64,000 nt of DNA from NCBI RefSeq assembly GCF_004362865.1, contig NZ_SNYI01000001.1, positions 1,240,001 through 1,304,000 of the forward strand, read 5' to 3'. Under the pieces are notes generated by a model, which saw only the letters and a program-made list of their open reading frames with translations, was not told where the DNA came from and made no database searches. Positions 9,680 to 18,327 of this stretch are shown here, piece by piece. Position 1 is the first letter of the stretch; the number at the start of each line of letters is the position of its first letter. This stretch comes from Zeaxanthinibacter enoshimensis (GTDB lineage Bacteria; Bacteroidota; Bacteroidia; Flavobacteriales; Flavobacteriaceae). Position numbers and translations under genes: made by a program.

Positions 9680-10102
9680 TCAGGCCGCCTTAGGTGTCGT
9701 TTTCTGGTATACCAGCCCGATCACCGCCCCGACCACTCCGTAGAAGAAGATATTGATGATTCCTTCCACGATGGTACCCGTCATATCCATGATCTCAGTA
9801 GTAGCAAACCACAGCAGACCTAAGCCGAAACCGGTAAATACCCCGATCCACATACCGAATTTAAAACCACTGCCAGCACTGGGAGCTCCATGAGCATAAG
9901 CTCCGTAGATGGTGCTTAATGCGAAAGCTGCGATCAGGTTAGCCAAAGCGATCAGACCGATGTTCATCGGGTCCTTGGAGACATCAGCTAGGCTGTGTTC
10001 TGCATAAAAATCTGCAGTAGCAAATCCCCAGATGAGGTAACCCAATAAAAAGGTCACCAGGAAACCGGCCAGAGTGGCCAGTAAATTCTGCTTAGAGAAC
10101 AT
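9680..10102 (-). CDS. Small polytopic membrane protein, DUF1761-like
   Basis: 140-residue protein with four predicted membrane segments (about 8-28, 47-67, 79-100, 113-133) and small-residue-rich turns such as HGAPSAGSGFKFGMWIGVF. The pattern and length resemble DUF1761-type integral membrane proteins; function is unknown. It is a monocistronic minus-strand gene convergent with the amylase operon, separated from it only by the terminator. Confidence 0.75.
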   Translation of the reverse strand: MFSKQNLLATLAGFLVTFLLGYLIWGFATADFYAEHSLADVSKDPMNIGLIALANLIAAFALSTIYGAYAHGAPSAGSGFKFGMWIGVFTGFGLGLLWFATTEIMDMTGTIVEGIINIFFYGVVGAVIGLVYQKTTPKAA

Positions 10103-10253
10103 AATAAAATGGTTTAGTTGGTTAATAATGAATTAAATGTATGAAAATATATTTAACATATTCTCAATATATTTCTAATTTAATAAGAATTCCATAATCT
10201 TAAACAAAGATCCAGGTCTTGGTTTAACCCACGGAAAATTGAAATGCTTGTTG

Positions 10254-10261
10254 TATTTTTG
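10254..10261 (+). promoter_or_regulatory. Candidate -7 element for the glycerophosphodiesterase operon
   Basis: TATTTTTG fits TAnnTTTG and lies about 50 bases before the start codon. TTG triplets nearby are at unsuitable spacings (12 and 32 bases), so only the -7 half is supported. Confidence 0.35.
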
Positions 10262-10309
10262 ATGGTTTAGAAATAGCTTAAACCGGACTATTTACAAAAA
10301 CCATCGCCA

Positions 10310-11065
10310 ATGTTTACACGCAGATTTTCCTTTAGCATCTTATTCATTTCACTTTTATTTATGAACTGTAATACCCAGGATTCCATGATGATCATCGGCC
10401 ACAGAGGTGCCATGGGGCACGAAACAGAAAATTCCATTGCCTCTATTGAGAAGGCCCTGGAACTGGGGGTGGATATGATCGAGATAGATGTGTTCAAAAT
10501 TAAGAGTGGTGAAGTGGTAGTGTTTCACGATGATAATGTGGAACGTCTAACCAATGGTGCCGGGGCCATCGAATCCTACTACATTGTTGACCTTAAGCGC
10601 CTTTCCCTGGAGGGGGGGCACCAGATCCCAATGTTGCAGGATGTTCTGAAAACAATTGATCATAAGACCAGGTTGAATATTGAATTAAAGGGAGCAAATA
10701 CTGCAGACCGTGTAAATTTTATAATCCAGCATTACGTGGAACGGCAGGGGTGGAAACAGGAAGATTTCCTGATCTCCAGCTTCCGGTGGGATGAGCTCAG
10801 GGAGATGCGGAAGAAAAATCCAGATATCGCTATCGCGGTGCTGACAGATGATGACCCGGAGAAGGCTATAGAGGTTGCAAAGGAACTCAATGCAGTGGCT
10901 ATTAACCCGAATTACAAGAAGCTGAATACTGAAAATATAAAGGCCATACATGATGCAGGTTTTAAGATCTATACCTGGACTGTAAATAAGCCAGAGGATA
11001 TTGAACGGATGCGCGAACTTGGCGTGGATGGTATCTTTACTGATTACCCGGATAGAGCACGCTGA
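10310..11065 (+). CDS. Glycerophosphodiester phosphodiesterase, lipoprotein
   Basis: 251-residue GDPD-family TIM-barrel enzyme hydrolysing glycerophosphodiesters to glycerol 3-phosphate and an alcohol. The N-terminus is a lipoprotein signal with lipobox cysteine C20 (LLFMNC), placing it in the periplasm. Family residues: IIGHRG (H31, R32), E40, the metal site EID (58-60), FHDD (H73, D74), NIELKG and the closing TWTVNKPEDIERM and DGIFTDYP. The stop and the next start overlap as TGATG, so it is co-translated with the flavoprotein gene. A glycerol facilitator-type aquaporin lies just beyond on the other strand. Confidence 0.93.
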   Translation: MFTRRFSFSILFISLLFMNCNTQDSMMIIGHRGAMGHETENSIASIEKALELGVDMIEIDVFKIKSGEVVVFHDDNVERLTNGAGAIESYYIVDLKRLSLEGGHQIPMLQDVLKTIDHKTRLNIELKGANTADRVNFIIQHYVERQGWKQEDFLISSFRWDELREMRKKNPDIAIAVLTDDDPEKAIEVAKELNAVAINPNYKKLNTENIKAIHDAGFKIYTWTVNKPEDIERMRELGVDGIFTDYPDRAR

Positions 11066-12348
11066 TGTATGATGTAATAGTGATAGGAGGAGGAGCTGCA
11101 GGGTTTTATGGTGCTATCCATATTGCCCGCCAGTTGCCGGGCAGCCGGGTAGCCATCCTTGAGCGGGGGAAACAGGTTCTCAGCAAGGTGCGTGTATCCG
11201 GTGGGGGGCGATGTAATGTTACTCATGCCCAGTACGATCCAAAGGCCCTGGTAAGACAATATCCCAGGGGGAATAAAGAAATGCTGGGTCCCTTTTTCAC
11301 GCATGCCTGTGGCGACACCCAGGCATTCTTTGAAGAATTAGGAGTTGCGCTAAAGACCGAGGAGGACGGGCGGATGTTCCCGGTTTCGGATTCTTCCCAA
11401 ACCATCATCGATGCCTTAATGAGCGAGGTAGGCCGGTTGGGAATTGAGCTTCACAGAAGTACCGGGGTACAAGGAATCGAGCAAATTCCCACCGCTCCGG
11501 GTGTGAATACCACCCGCTGGGAAGTTAAGACCGGCGACCAGGCCTTTTTAGCAAAGAAAATATTTATAGCCACGGGCAGTAGCCCTAAGATGTGGGATAT
11601 GCTTCAGGCATTAGGGCACCGAATTGTACCACCTGTACCTTCACTGTTTACCTTTAATATTGAGGACTCGAGAATAAAGGATATTCCCGGTCTCAGTACC
11701 CACGCCATAGTAAAAGTGGTTCCGGGTAAGAAAGACACTCAGCTCGGAGGAGTAGCACTGGAAGCAGAAGGCCCTTTACTGATAACGCATTGGGGCCTTA
11801 GTGGGCCTGCAATCCTGAAACTTTCTGCCTGGGGAGCAAGGGATTTATCTTCCCTGCAGTATAATTTTAAAATTCGAGTCAATTGGTTGCCTGGATCTAC
11901 TGACCTGGCTTTAGAAGATCTTCTCCTTCAACAGAAGTCGGCCACCCCCAGGAAAACTATCCTGAAAACGAACCCCGTTGAGATTCCGAAGCGTTTATGG
12001 ATAAGGTTAGCGGTAGGAGCCGGTGTCGGTGCGGATCAGAATTGGGCTGAACTCAGTAAAAAGCAATTACAGGATCTTAAAGCACAGTTACTACAGTGCG
12101 AATTTAATGTAAGAGGTAAAAGTACCTTCAAGGAAGAATTCGTCACGGCAGGGGGTATAGACCTGAAGGATATTAATTTTAAGACTTTTGAAAGTAAAAT
12201 TTTGCCGGGGCTTTATTTTGCCGGTGAAGTAATTAATGTGGATGCAGTAACAGGCGGCTATAACTTTCAGAATGCCTGGACAGGGGCATACCTGGCAGCA
12301 TTGGCAATATCGGAATCCCTGCGTGCTTCAGCTGATAAGCAAGGCTAA
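11065..12348 (+). CDS. HI0933/BaiN-type NAD(P)/FAD-dependent oxidoreductase
   Basis: 427-residue flavoprotein. It has an N-terminal Rossmann motif (VIVIGGGAAGFYGAI), the family-specific RVSGGGRCNVTH, the second dinucleotide region IFIATGSSPKMWD, the inserted domain with THWGLSGPAILKLSAWGA, and the C-terminal FAD motif GLYFAGEVINVDAVTGGYNFQNAW. Members of this family are widespread and their physiological substrate is generally unknown; a role in bile-acid dehydroxylation is known for one branch only. Its 3' end overlaps the 3' end of the convergent aquaporin gene by 21 bases. Confidence 0.92.
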   Translation: MYDVIVIGGGAAGFYGAIHIARQLPGSRVAILERGKQVLSKVRVSGGGRCNVTHAQYDPKALVRQYPRGNKEMLGPFFTHACGDTQAFFEELGVALKTEEDGRMFPVSDSSQTIIDALMSEVGRLGIELHRSTGVQGIEQIPTAPGVNTTRWEVKTGDQAFLAKKIFIATGSSPKMWDMLQALGHRIVPPVPSLFTFNIEDSRIKDIPGLSTHAIVKVVPGKKDTQLGGVALEAEGPLLITHWGLSGPAILKLSAWGARDLSSLQYNFKIRVNWLPGSTDLALEDLLLQQKSATPRKTILKTNPVEIPKRLWIRLAVGAGVGADQNWAELSKKQLQDLKAQLLQCEFNVRGKSTFKEEFVTAGGIDLKDINFKTFESKILPGLYFAGEVINVDAVTGGYNFQNAWTGAYLAALAISESLRASADKQG

Positions 12349-13056
12349 CAGTGCGGCTATAGTACCGCCAATGACGGGCCCGACCACCGGTATCCAGGAA
12401 TAGCTCCAGTCACTCTTTCCTTTGTCCTTGATCGGTAAAACTGCATGCATGATACGGGGTCCCAGGTCCCTGGCAGGGTTGATCGCGTACCCGGTGGTAC
12501 CGCCCAGCGAGAGACCAATACCCCAAACGGTAAAAGCGACCGGGATGGCACCCAGGGAACCAAGCCCTATCAGGGTGTCAGTAGATGTAATGGTTGCGTC
12601 AGTAAAAAAGAGTACCGCGAAGATCAGGACAAAGGTGCCCACGATTTCACTTAGCAGATTATACCTGGTATTCCGGATGGCGGGAATCGTGCAGAACACA
12701 GCAAGTTTTATGGATTTATCTTCCGTGATCTCAAAATGGTTCCTGTGCATCAGCCAGACGAGGCTGCTGCCGGCCATTGCACCGAGCAATTGAGCAAGAA
12801 TATAGGGCAAAACATCTGCCCAGGAAAAGAGACCTGCAACTGCCAGGCCAATACTTACGGCTGGATTCAGGTGTGCCCCACTGTAAGGAGCTGCCACCAC
12901 CACGCCTACATATACGGCAAAAGCCCAGGCTGTGGTAATAACGATCCAGCCGGAATTCTGCCCTTTGGTGCCCTCCAGGATGACATTGGCAACAACTCCG
13001 CATCCGAGGAGCATAAGCAGGAAAGTTCCCATAAATTCGGCTATTAATGGCTGCAT
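12328..13056 (-). CDS. Aquaporin / glycerol facilitator family channel
   Basis: 242-residue MIP channel with six membrane helices and the two half-helix motifs HLNPAV (N64-A66) and AINPARD (N193-D197). The aspartate after the second NPAR is the mark of aquaglyceroporins rather than strict water channels, so glycerol or similar small polyols are likely to pass. The nearby periplasmic glycerophosphodiesterase fits glycerol traffic. It is convergent with the flavoprotein gene; the coding ends overlap by 21 bases. Confidence 0.92.
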   Translation of the reverse strand: MQPLIAEFMGTFLLMLLGCGVVANVILEGTKGQNSGWIVITTAWAFAVYVGVVVAAPYSGAHLNPAVSIGLAVAGLFSWADVLPYILAQLLGAMAGSSLVWLMHRNHFEITEDKSIKLAVFCTIPAIRNTRYNLLSEIVGTFVLIFAVLFFTDATITSTDTLIGLGSLGAIPVAFTVWGIGLSLGGTTGYAINPARDLGPRIMHAVLPIKDKGKSDWSYSWIPVVGPVIGGTIAALLALLIS

Positions 13057-13248
13057 TTCGGTATTTGGTTTAGTCGGTTAACAGGAATTTCTGAAAAATT
13101 CCAAGAATGGTCTTTAAGGTCGGGGAAATATCTTTTATACCCTGCTTTCCTAGATGTTTTTAAATGTAACAGAATTTTTAATCACTTCATAATGTACTTC
13201 GAGGGAGGTAATATAATTTAATATATTGCTCTGCATAATAGCAGTTTT

Positions 13249-13800
13249 ATGAATGGGTATGTGGCTCTTTTGAGGGGTGTGAATGTCAGCGGGAAGAACA
13301 GGATTAAGATGGCAGATCTTCGCCTTAATATGGAACGATTGGGAGCAAAAAATGTCAGTACCTATATTCAGAGCGGGAACCTGGTCTTTAACCATGACCC
13401 TTCCAATACCCAGGATATTAAAAAAGAACTGGGAAAGATGCTCCTGGAAGAACATGGGGTGGATACTGTAGTATTTTTATATAGTTCAGCAGAGTTTATC
13501 AAGATTGCACAGGATAACTCCTTTTTGGAAAGTAAAGGGATAGATGAAAAACAGGTGGGCATAGTCTTCCTGGAAGAAATACCGGGAAAACATGCCATGA
13601 ATGAGCTGGAGCAATGCACTTTCAAAAATGAATCTTTGATCGTCCGTGATCGGCATATCTGCATCCACTGCAGGGCTGGTTTTGGCCGGGCAGAAGTCAC
13701 TAATAATTTCCTTGAAAAACGACTTGCGGTAAAGGCTACCACAAGGAACGCCAGAACGGTTAAGAAACTGGTTCAGCTGGTGCAAGAGCTGCCGGGGTAA
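13249..13800 (+). CDS. DUF1697 family protein
   Basis: 183-residue cytoplasmic protein starting with the typical DUF1697 signature YVALLRGVNVSGKNRIKMADLR, then YIQSGNLVFNHD and a C-terminal NNFLEKRLAVKATTRNARTVKKL. The fold is ferredoxin-like; the biochemical role is not established. It stands alone and meets the tspO gene tail to tail with a one-base gap. Confidence 0.88.
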   Translation: MNGYVALLRGVNVSGKNRIKMADLRLNMERLGAKNVSTYIQSGNLVFNHDPSNTQDIKKELGKMLLEEHGVDTVVFLYSSAEFIKIAQDNSFLESKGIDEKQVGIVFLEEIPGKHAMNELEQCTFKNESLIVRDRHICIHCRAGFGRAEVTNNFLEKRLAVKATTRNARTVKKLVQLVQELPG

Positions 13801-13801
13801 G

Positions 13802-14275
13802 TCAGTTCAGCATCCAGATTTGGTAATTCAATACAGTGGCAAAGCATACCCAGAAGAAATAGGGAACCAGTAACAGGGCTGCTGTTTTACTGACTACCTT
13901 AAACCATTTGTAGGTCAGGGCGATAAAAACCAGCAGCAACAAGATTACGATAAGTCCTCCCAGGGGATTCATAAACCCGAAAAAGACTATACTCCACAGC
14001 CCGTTTAACAGCAATTGAAAAATAAAATGATAGAGGGCCGTCTTAACCCAGAGGTGGTGAAAACCCTTAGACCATACGATCCCCGCTGCGATTCCCATAA
14101 GGATGTACAATACAGTCCAGACAGGGCCGAAGACCCAGTTAGGCGGATTAAAAGAAGGTTTATTCAGGGTTGTAAACCAGTCGCCTACAGAGGATTGTGT
14201 GGCGTAACCTGAAAGGAATCCGATCAAAAGGCAAATGCTCACAGATATCAGGATGTATATCAATTTTTTCTTCAT
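13802..14275 (-). CDS. tspO: TspO/MBR family membrane protein
   Basis: 157-residue five-helix membrane protein with the TspO core: W-rich KPSFNPPNWVFGPVWTVLY, LLNGLWSIVFFG, and the last helix LLLVPYFFWVCFATVLNYQIW. TspO proteins bind tetrapyrroles and respond to oxygen, light or stress. A blue-light sensor and isoprenoid genes lie nearby, but no direct link is shown. The gene diverges from the mevalonate decarboxylase gene. Confidence 0.92.
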   Translation of the reverse strand: MKKKLIYILISVSICLLIGFLSGYATQSSVGDWFTTLNKPSFNPPNWVFGPVWTVLYILMGIAAGIVWSKGFHHLWVKTALYHFIFQLLLNGLWSIVFFGFMNPLGGLIVILLLLVFIALTYKWFKVVSKTAALLLVPYFFWVCFATVLNYQIWMLN

Positions 14276-14348
14276 AGAATTTACCGGATCTTCCGAACTA
14301 AATTAGGAAATATATTTAATTCATTAGAGGTGAAAATAAAGCATACAT

Positions 14349-14356
14349 TATCTTTG
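14349..14356 (+). promoter_or_regulatory. Candidate -7 element of the diphosphomevalonate decarboxylase gene
   Basis: TATCTTTG matches TAnnTTTG and ends seven bases before the ATG at 14364, implying a very short leader. At the -33 position only TTAG, not TTG, is found. Confidence 0.35.
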
Positions 14357-14363
14357 CCGAGGT

Positions 14364-15446
14364 ATGAAGGAAAATGATTTTAAAGGAAAACTTCCGGCAC
14401 ATAAATTGCCAGGAGGAGTTTATAAGTGGAAGGCTCCGAGCAATATAGCATTGGTAAAGTACTGGGGTAAACGCCCCCCGCAGATACCGGCCAATCCATC
14501 TATAAGTTTAACCCTTGATCATTGCGCTACCAGGACAGAGCTTCATTATGAACCATTGGAATCGGCATCAGAGGATTGTCAATTTGAAATATTCCTGGAT
14601 GGGGTGGCCAATGACAGCTTCCGTCCAAAGATCGCTACCTTCCTGGAGCGAATTGCGCCTTACCTACCTTTTACCCGGCATTACAAGTACCGAATTGAAA
14701 CCAGTAATTCTTTTCCTCACAGCAGTGGTATAGCCAGTTCAGCCAGTGGAATGGCGGCATTATCTCTTTGTTTTCTCTCCCTGGAAAGAGAATTGTTTCC
14801 GGAAATGGATGAGTCTTATTTTTTAAGAAAAGCTTCTTTCCTCTCCAGGTTGGGCTCCGGGAGTGCCAGTCGAAGTACGGAAGGCCCTCTTATGCAATGG
14901 GGGTACCACAAGGAGGTGGCCGGAAGTTCTGATCTTTACGCCATCAAATATCCTTTTCCTATTCACGAAATATTCAGAAATTTTCACGACACTATCTTGT
15001 TAGTGGATAAGGGTTCTAAGCAAGTGAGCAGTACGGTAGGACACCAGTTAATGCACGATCACCCCTTCGCGGAAAATCGTTTTTTGCAGGCCGAGAGAAA
15101 CCTGGAGAAGCTACAACCTGTACTGGCGGATGGAGATCTGGAACGATTTATTGCAATTGTAGAATCGGAGGCGCTGGCATTACACGCTATGATGATGACC
15201 AGCAGTCCCTATTTTATGCTCATGAAGCCGAATACCCTGGAGATCCTTAACAAGATCTGGGCTTATCGTCAGGAAACCAGGCGTCCGGTATGTTTCACCC
15301 TGGATGCAGGTGCAAATGTACATTTGCTTTACCCGGACCATATTGCAGGAGAAGTACAGCAATGGATTAAATCTGAGCTGGCCGACTTCTGTGAGAACGG
15401 GCAGTATATCCATGACCGGGTAGGGGCCGGGGCCACCTCCATTTAG
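14364..15446 (+). CDS. mvaD: Diphosphomevalonate decarboxylase
   Basis: 360-residue GHMP-superfamily enzyme that makes isopentenyl diphosphate from mevalonate 5-diphosphate. Visible motifs are SNIALVKYWGKR near the N-terminus, the ATP loop FPHSSGIASSASGMAALSL, the Ser/Arg-rich RLGSGSASRS and the C-terminal TLDAGANVHLLYP. It is the final step of the mevalonate route. The mevalonate kinase gene follows after one convergent membrane-protein gene, while HMG-CoA reductase and the GYDIA kinase lie near 53 kb. Confidence 0.95.
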   Translation: MKENDFKGKLPAHKLPGGVYKWKAPSNIALVKYWGKRPPQIPANPSISLTLDHCATRTELHYEPLESASEDCQFEIFLDGVANDSFRPKIATFLERIAPYLPFTRHYKYRIETSNSFPHSSGIASSASGMAALSLCFLSLERELFPEMDESYFLRKASFLSRLGSGSASRSTEGPLMQWGYHKEVAGSSDLYAIKYPFPIHEIFRNFHDTILLVDKGSKQVSSTVGHQLMHDHPFAENRFLQAERNLEKLQPVLADGDLERFIAIVESEALALHAMMMTSSPYFMLMKPNTLEILNKIWAYRQETRRPVCFTLDAGANVHLLYPDHIAGEVQQWIKSELADFCENGQYIHDRVGAGATSI

Positions 15447-15459
15447 GAATTTAGCCTCG

Positions 15460-16152
15460 TTATTTAAAATTTACCTTAAGCTTGTTGGCGGTAGTATGCT
15501 GTACAATATACGTCAGTAGAGCATACAGGAATGTGGTCATTCCCGTCATTTCAAGGAATTCTTCTATAGTATAGTAAAGGGCATAGGTATAGTTTTTATC
15601 GCCCATCAACTCGCTTTGTTTACCACCCAGCATTTCCATTCCCAGTGAACCCGAAAGAAAGAGAATTCCTGAAAGCAGGATCAGGAACTGGATTTTCCGT
15701 GGCAGCCGGTACATAAATGGGATCATAATTATACCCAGGATAAACAAAAGAACACTATAAGGTATTATCCAGGCGTAATATAAGTAGCCGGACAACTCAA
15801 AGTTTTCACGCATCAACGGGATCAGCCGCTCATGGATAGAAGCCGTTTCATCAATGGCCAGGAATAGAAATACTCCTGAAAGGATCAGCCAGCATCTTCT
15901 GTTCCTGCTATCTTTTTCCATACCGTTATAGATGTAGTAAAGGGCAGCGGAACACAATAGGATCAGGATGGTAGAAAAGAGGGTGGGGATATTCGCTTCA
16001 GTATTAAAATCGAACAATTCCCCCAGAGAAAGTAATACCCTGTTTTCTGAATTTAGTTTTGACAGTATAGAAAATAAATTCCCGACCGACAGTATGAGGG
16101 TAAAGCCCAGCAGGTACTTCAGGATATGGTAGGGGGAAAGGTTTACAGACAT
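15460..16152 (-). CDS. Uncharacterised six-helix membrane protein with conserved-looking acidic/His residues
   Basis: 230 residues with about six hydrophobic helices (near 12-32, 57-75, 88-101, 125-146, 154-170, 204-216). Polar residues sit at helix ends: DETASIHE (D101, E102, H107, E108) and TIEEFLEMTG (E197, E198, E201), with GGKQSE between. Such buried acidic/His groups can bind metal or carry out catalysis, but I do not recognise a named family. It lies on the minus strand between two mevalonate-pathway genes, convergent with the decarboxylase gene (13-base gap). Confidence 0.65.
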   Translation of the reverse strand: MSVNLSPYHILKYLLGFTLILSVGNLFSILSKLNSENRVLLSLGELFDFNTEANIPTLFSTILILLCSAALYYIYNGMEKDSRNRRCWLILSGVFLFLAIDETASIHERLIPLMRENFELSGYLYYAWIIPYSVLLFILGIIMIPFMYRLPRKIQFLILLSGILFLSGSLGMEMLGGKQSELMGDKNYTYALYYTIEEFLEMTGMTTFLYALLTYIVQHTTANKLKVNFK

Positions 16153-16328
16153 AGTAGGTTATGATTGGTAATGCAAATAACGATTTCACAGAGAAAATCT
16201 TATATATAATTCGATGAAGGGAACCTGATTTCGATAAATAGGTGAAAAGCCTTGATTATCAATGGAATTTCCGGGCGTATATTTCTGAAAATTTTAGGAC
16301 TACTTTCCCGTGTATTTGGCGTAATTCG

Positions 16329-16358
16329 TTGTAGGAAGCATATTTAGTCGTATTTTTG
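16329..16358 (+). promoter_or_regulatory. Promoter of the mevalonate kinase gene
   Basis: TTG (16329-16331), 19-base spacer, TATTTTTG (16351-16358): a full match to the Bacteroidota sigma-A promoter TTG-N19-TAnnTTTG. Transcription should start near 16364, which makes the ATG at 16383 the likely translation start. Confidence 0.7.
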
Positions 16359-16382
16359 TAAAGTAATATGACCATTTCTAAG

Positions 16383-17321
16383 ATGAAAGGACCCCTGTTT
16401 TACTCTAAGATCCTGCTCTTTGGCGAGTACGGGATCATTAAGGATTCCAAAGGTTTATCAATTCCTTATAACTTCTTCAAAGGCGCACTCAAGACCGATG
16501 AAAACCCGTCGGAGGCCGCAAAAAAGTCAAATGAGAGTCTCAGGAATTTTGCAAAATACCTGGAGAACCTGCAGCAGGAGGAAGCTGCGTTGGTTTCATT
16601 TGACCTGGAAGCACTTAACAACGATATCGCGGGAGGAATGTATTTTGACAGTTCTATACCGCAGGGTTATGGCATAGGAAGTAGTGGTGCCCTGGTAGCT
16701 GCCATTTACGATAAATATGCCCTCGACAAGATAACCGTACTGGAGAACCTGACACGAGAGAAACTGGTACAGCTGAAGACTATTTTCGGGAAAATGGAAT
16801 CTTTCTTCCATGGAAAGTCTTCCGGGCTTGATCCGTTGAATAGTTACCTGAGTCTGCCTATCCTGATCAATTCACAAGACAATATAGAATCTACAAGTAT
16901 TCCTTCCCAGAATCCTGAGGGGAAAGGAGCGGTATTCCTGCTGGATAGCGGGATAACTGGTGAAACTGCCCCTATGGTCCAGATCTTTATGGAGAAAATG
17001 AAACAGGATGGTTTCAGGACTGTACTGAAAGAGCAGTTCATCAAACATACCGATGCCTGTGTGGAAGATTTTATCAGCGGAAATGTAAAAAGCCTGTTCG
17101 GGAATTTGAAACAACTTTCCCGGGTGGTTCTCAACCACTTTACCCCAATGATCCCTGAAGAGTTCCATACGCTATGGAAAGAGGGAATAGAGACCAATAC
17201 ATATTACCTGAAACTATGTGGTTCAGGTGGCGGGGGGTATATCCTTGGATTTACAGAGGACCTGGAAAAAGCTAAAGCAGCTCTGAAAGGGCATCGCCTG
17301 GAAGTAGTATACAACTTCTAG
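16383..17321 (+). CDS. Mevalonate kinase (GHMP family)
   Basis: 312-residue GHMP kinase, read from ATG 16383 (an in-frame ATG at 16368 lies almost on the predicted transcription start). The N-terminus MKGPLFYSKILLFGEYGI carries the substrate loop; the ATP loop is IPQGYGIGSSGALVAAIY; the C-terminal glycine loop is LKLCGSGGGGYILGF. The protein phosphorylates mevalonate, judging by similarity and by its position between the decarboxylase and a prenyltransferase. The UbiA-type gene begins 8 bases after its stop, so the two form one unit. Confidence 0.88.
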   Translation: MKGPLFYSKILLFGEYGIIKDSKGLSIPYNFFKGALKTDENPSEAAKKSNESLRNFAKYLENLQQEEAALVSFDLEALNNDIAGGMYFDSSIPQGYGIGSSGALVAAIYDKYALDKITVLENLTREKLVQLKTIFGKMESFFHGKSSGLDPLNSYLSLPILINSQDNIESTSIPSQNPEGKGAVFLLDSGITGETAPMVQIFMEKMKQDGFRTVLKEQFIKHTDACVEDFISGNVKSLFGNLKQLSRVVLNHFTPMIPEEFHTLWKEGIETNTYYLKLCGSGGGGYILGFTEDLEKAKAALKGHRLEVVYNF

Positions 17322-17329
17322 GAAACGCC

Positions 17330-18235
17330 ATGCTCAGCAGAAAGAACAAACTACTGCTGCTTAAAGCATTAAGCCTTTTTTCTATTGTAAGGGGATACAA
17401 TATCCTTATCATCGCCCTGGCCCAGTACCTGGCGTCCATATATATCCTGGCTCATAATCTGCCTGTAAAGAGGGTCATACTGGATGGTCAGCTGTTTGCC
17501 CTGGTGGCGGCTTCTGCCCTCGTGATCGCTGCAGGTTATATCATCAACAGTTTTTACGACTCGGAAAAGGACCTGATTAACAAACCCAGGAAGAGTATGT
17601 TGGACCGACTGGTAGCTCAACGGACCAAACTGAGCGCCTATTTCGTCCTTAATTTTATGTCTGTATTCCTGGCGAGTTATGTCTCATTCCGCGCGGTGGT
17701 ATTTTTTTCTGCTTATATTTTTGGAATCTGGTTATACTCCCATAAACTGAAGCGCCTCCCTTTTGTCGGGAACTTTATTTCAGCCACCCTGGCCATAGCT
17801 CCTTTCTTTGCTGTTTTCGTCTATTACAAGAATTTTGACACGGTCATCTTTGTCCATGCCCTTTTCCTGTTTCTCCTGATCCTGGCCCGCGAGATGATCA
17901 AGGACTTGGAGAATATTACAGGGGATATGGCCCAGAACTATCGTACAGTCCCGGTTATTTACGGGACCCGGTTCTCCAAAATATGTATTAGTATTTTAGT
18001 ATTGATAACATTGCTACCCGCACTATTGCTCATAGTCAGGTTCGAGGTAGGGTATATGTACCTCTATTTTATAGCCAGCGTGGTTTTCCTGGTGATATTC
18101 CTGGTTCTCTTATGGAAATCGGTGACCAAGAAACATTTCATCTACCTGCATAACATCCTGAAGTTTATTATTGTACTAGGGGTGTTCAGTATCCTCCTGA
18201 TCGATGTAGACCTGGTGCTGAGCAGATTCTTCTGA
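17330..18235 (+). CDS. UbiA-family prenyltransferase, geranylgeranylglycerol-phosphate geranylgeranyltransferase-like
   Basis: 301-residue polytopic prenyltransferase with about eight helices. The first Asp-rich motif is NSFYDSEKDLINKPRK and the second is KDLENITGDMAQNYRTVP, which bind the prenyl diphosphate through Mg2+. Flavobacterial members in this neighbourhood are commonly named geranylgeranylglycerol-phosphate geranylgeranyltransferase; the real acceptor is not proven. It is directly downstream of mevalonate kinase, so isoprenoid supply and use are co-transcribed. Confidence 0.85.
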   Translation: MLSRKNKLLLLKALSLFSIVRGYNILIIALAQYLASIYILAHNLPVKRVILDGQLFALVAASALVIAAGYIINSFYDSEKDLINKPRKSMLDRLVAQRTKLSAYFVLNFMSVFLASYVSFRAVVFFSAYIFGIWLYSHKLKRLPFVGNFISATLAIAPFFAVFVYYKNFDTVIFVHALFLFLLILAREMIKDLENITGDMAQNYRTVPVIYGTRFSKICISILVLITLLPALLLIVRFEVGYMYLYFIASVVFLVIFLVLLWKSVTKKHFIYLHNILKFIIVLGVFSILLIDVDLVLSRFF

Positions 18236-18284
18236 TATTTCTTCCAGGCTTCTGAATGAGCAATTAATTTATGCCTGCCGGATA

Positions 18285-18313
18285 TTGCAGACAGCCCTAT
18301 TTTCCTACCTTTG
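18285..18313 (+). promoter_or_regulatory. Promoter of the pseudouridine synthase gene
   Basis: TTG (18285-18287), 18-base spacer, TACCTTTG (18306-18313). It places the transcription start near 18319 and so rules out the upstream in-frame ATG at 18271 in favour of 18328. Confidence 0.65.
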
Positions 18314-18327
18314 CCAAAATATTGTTT

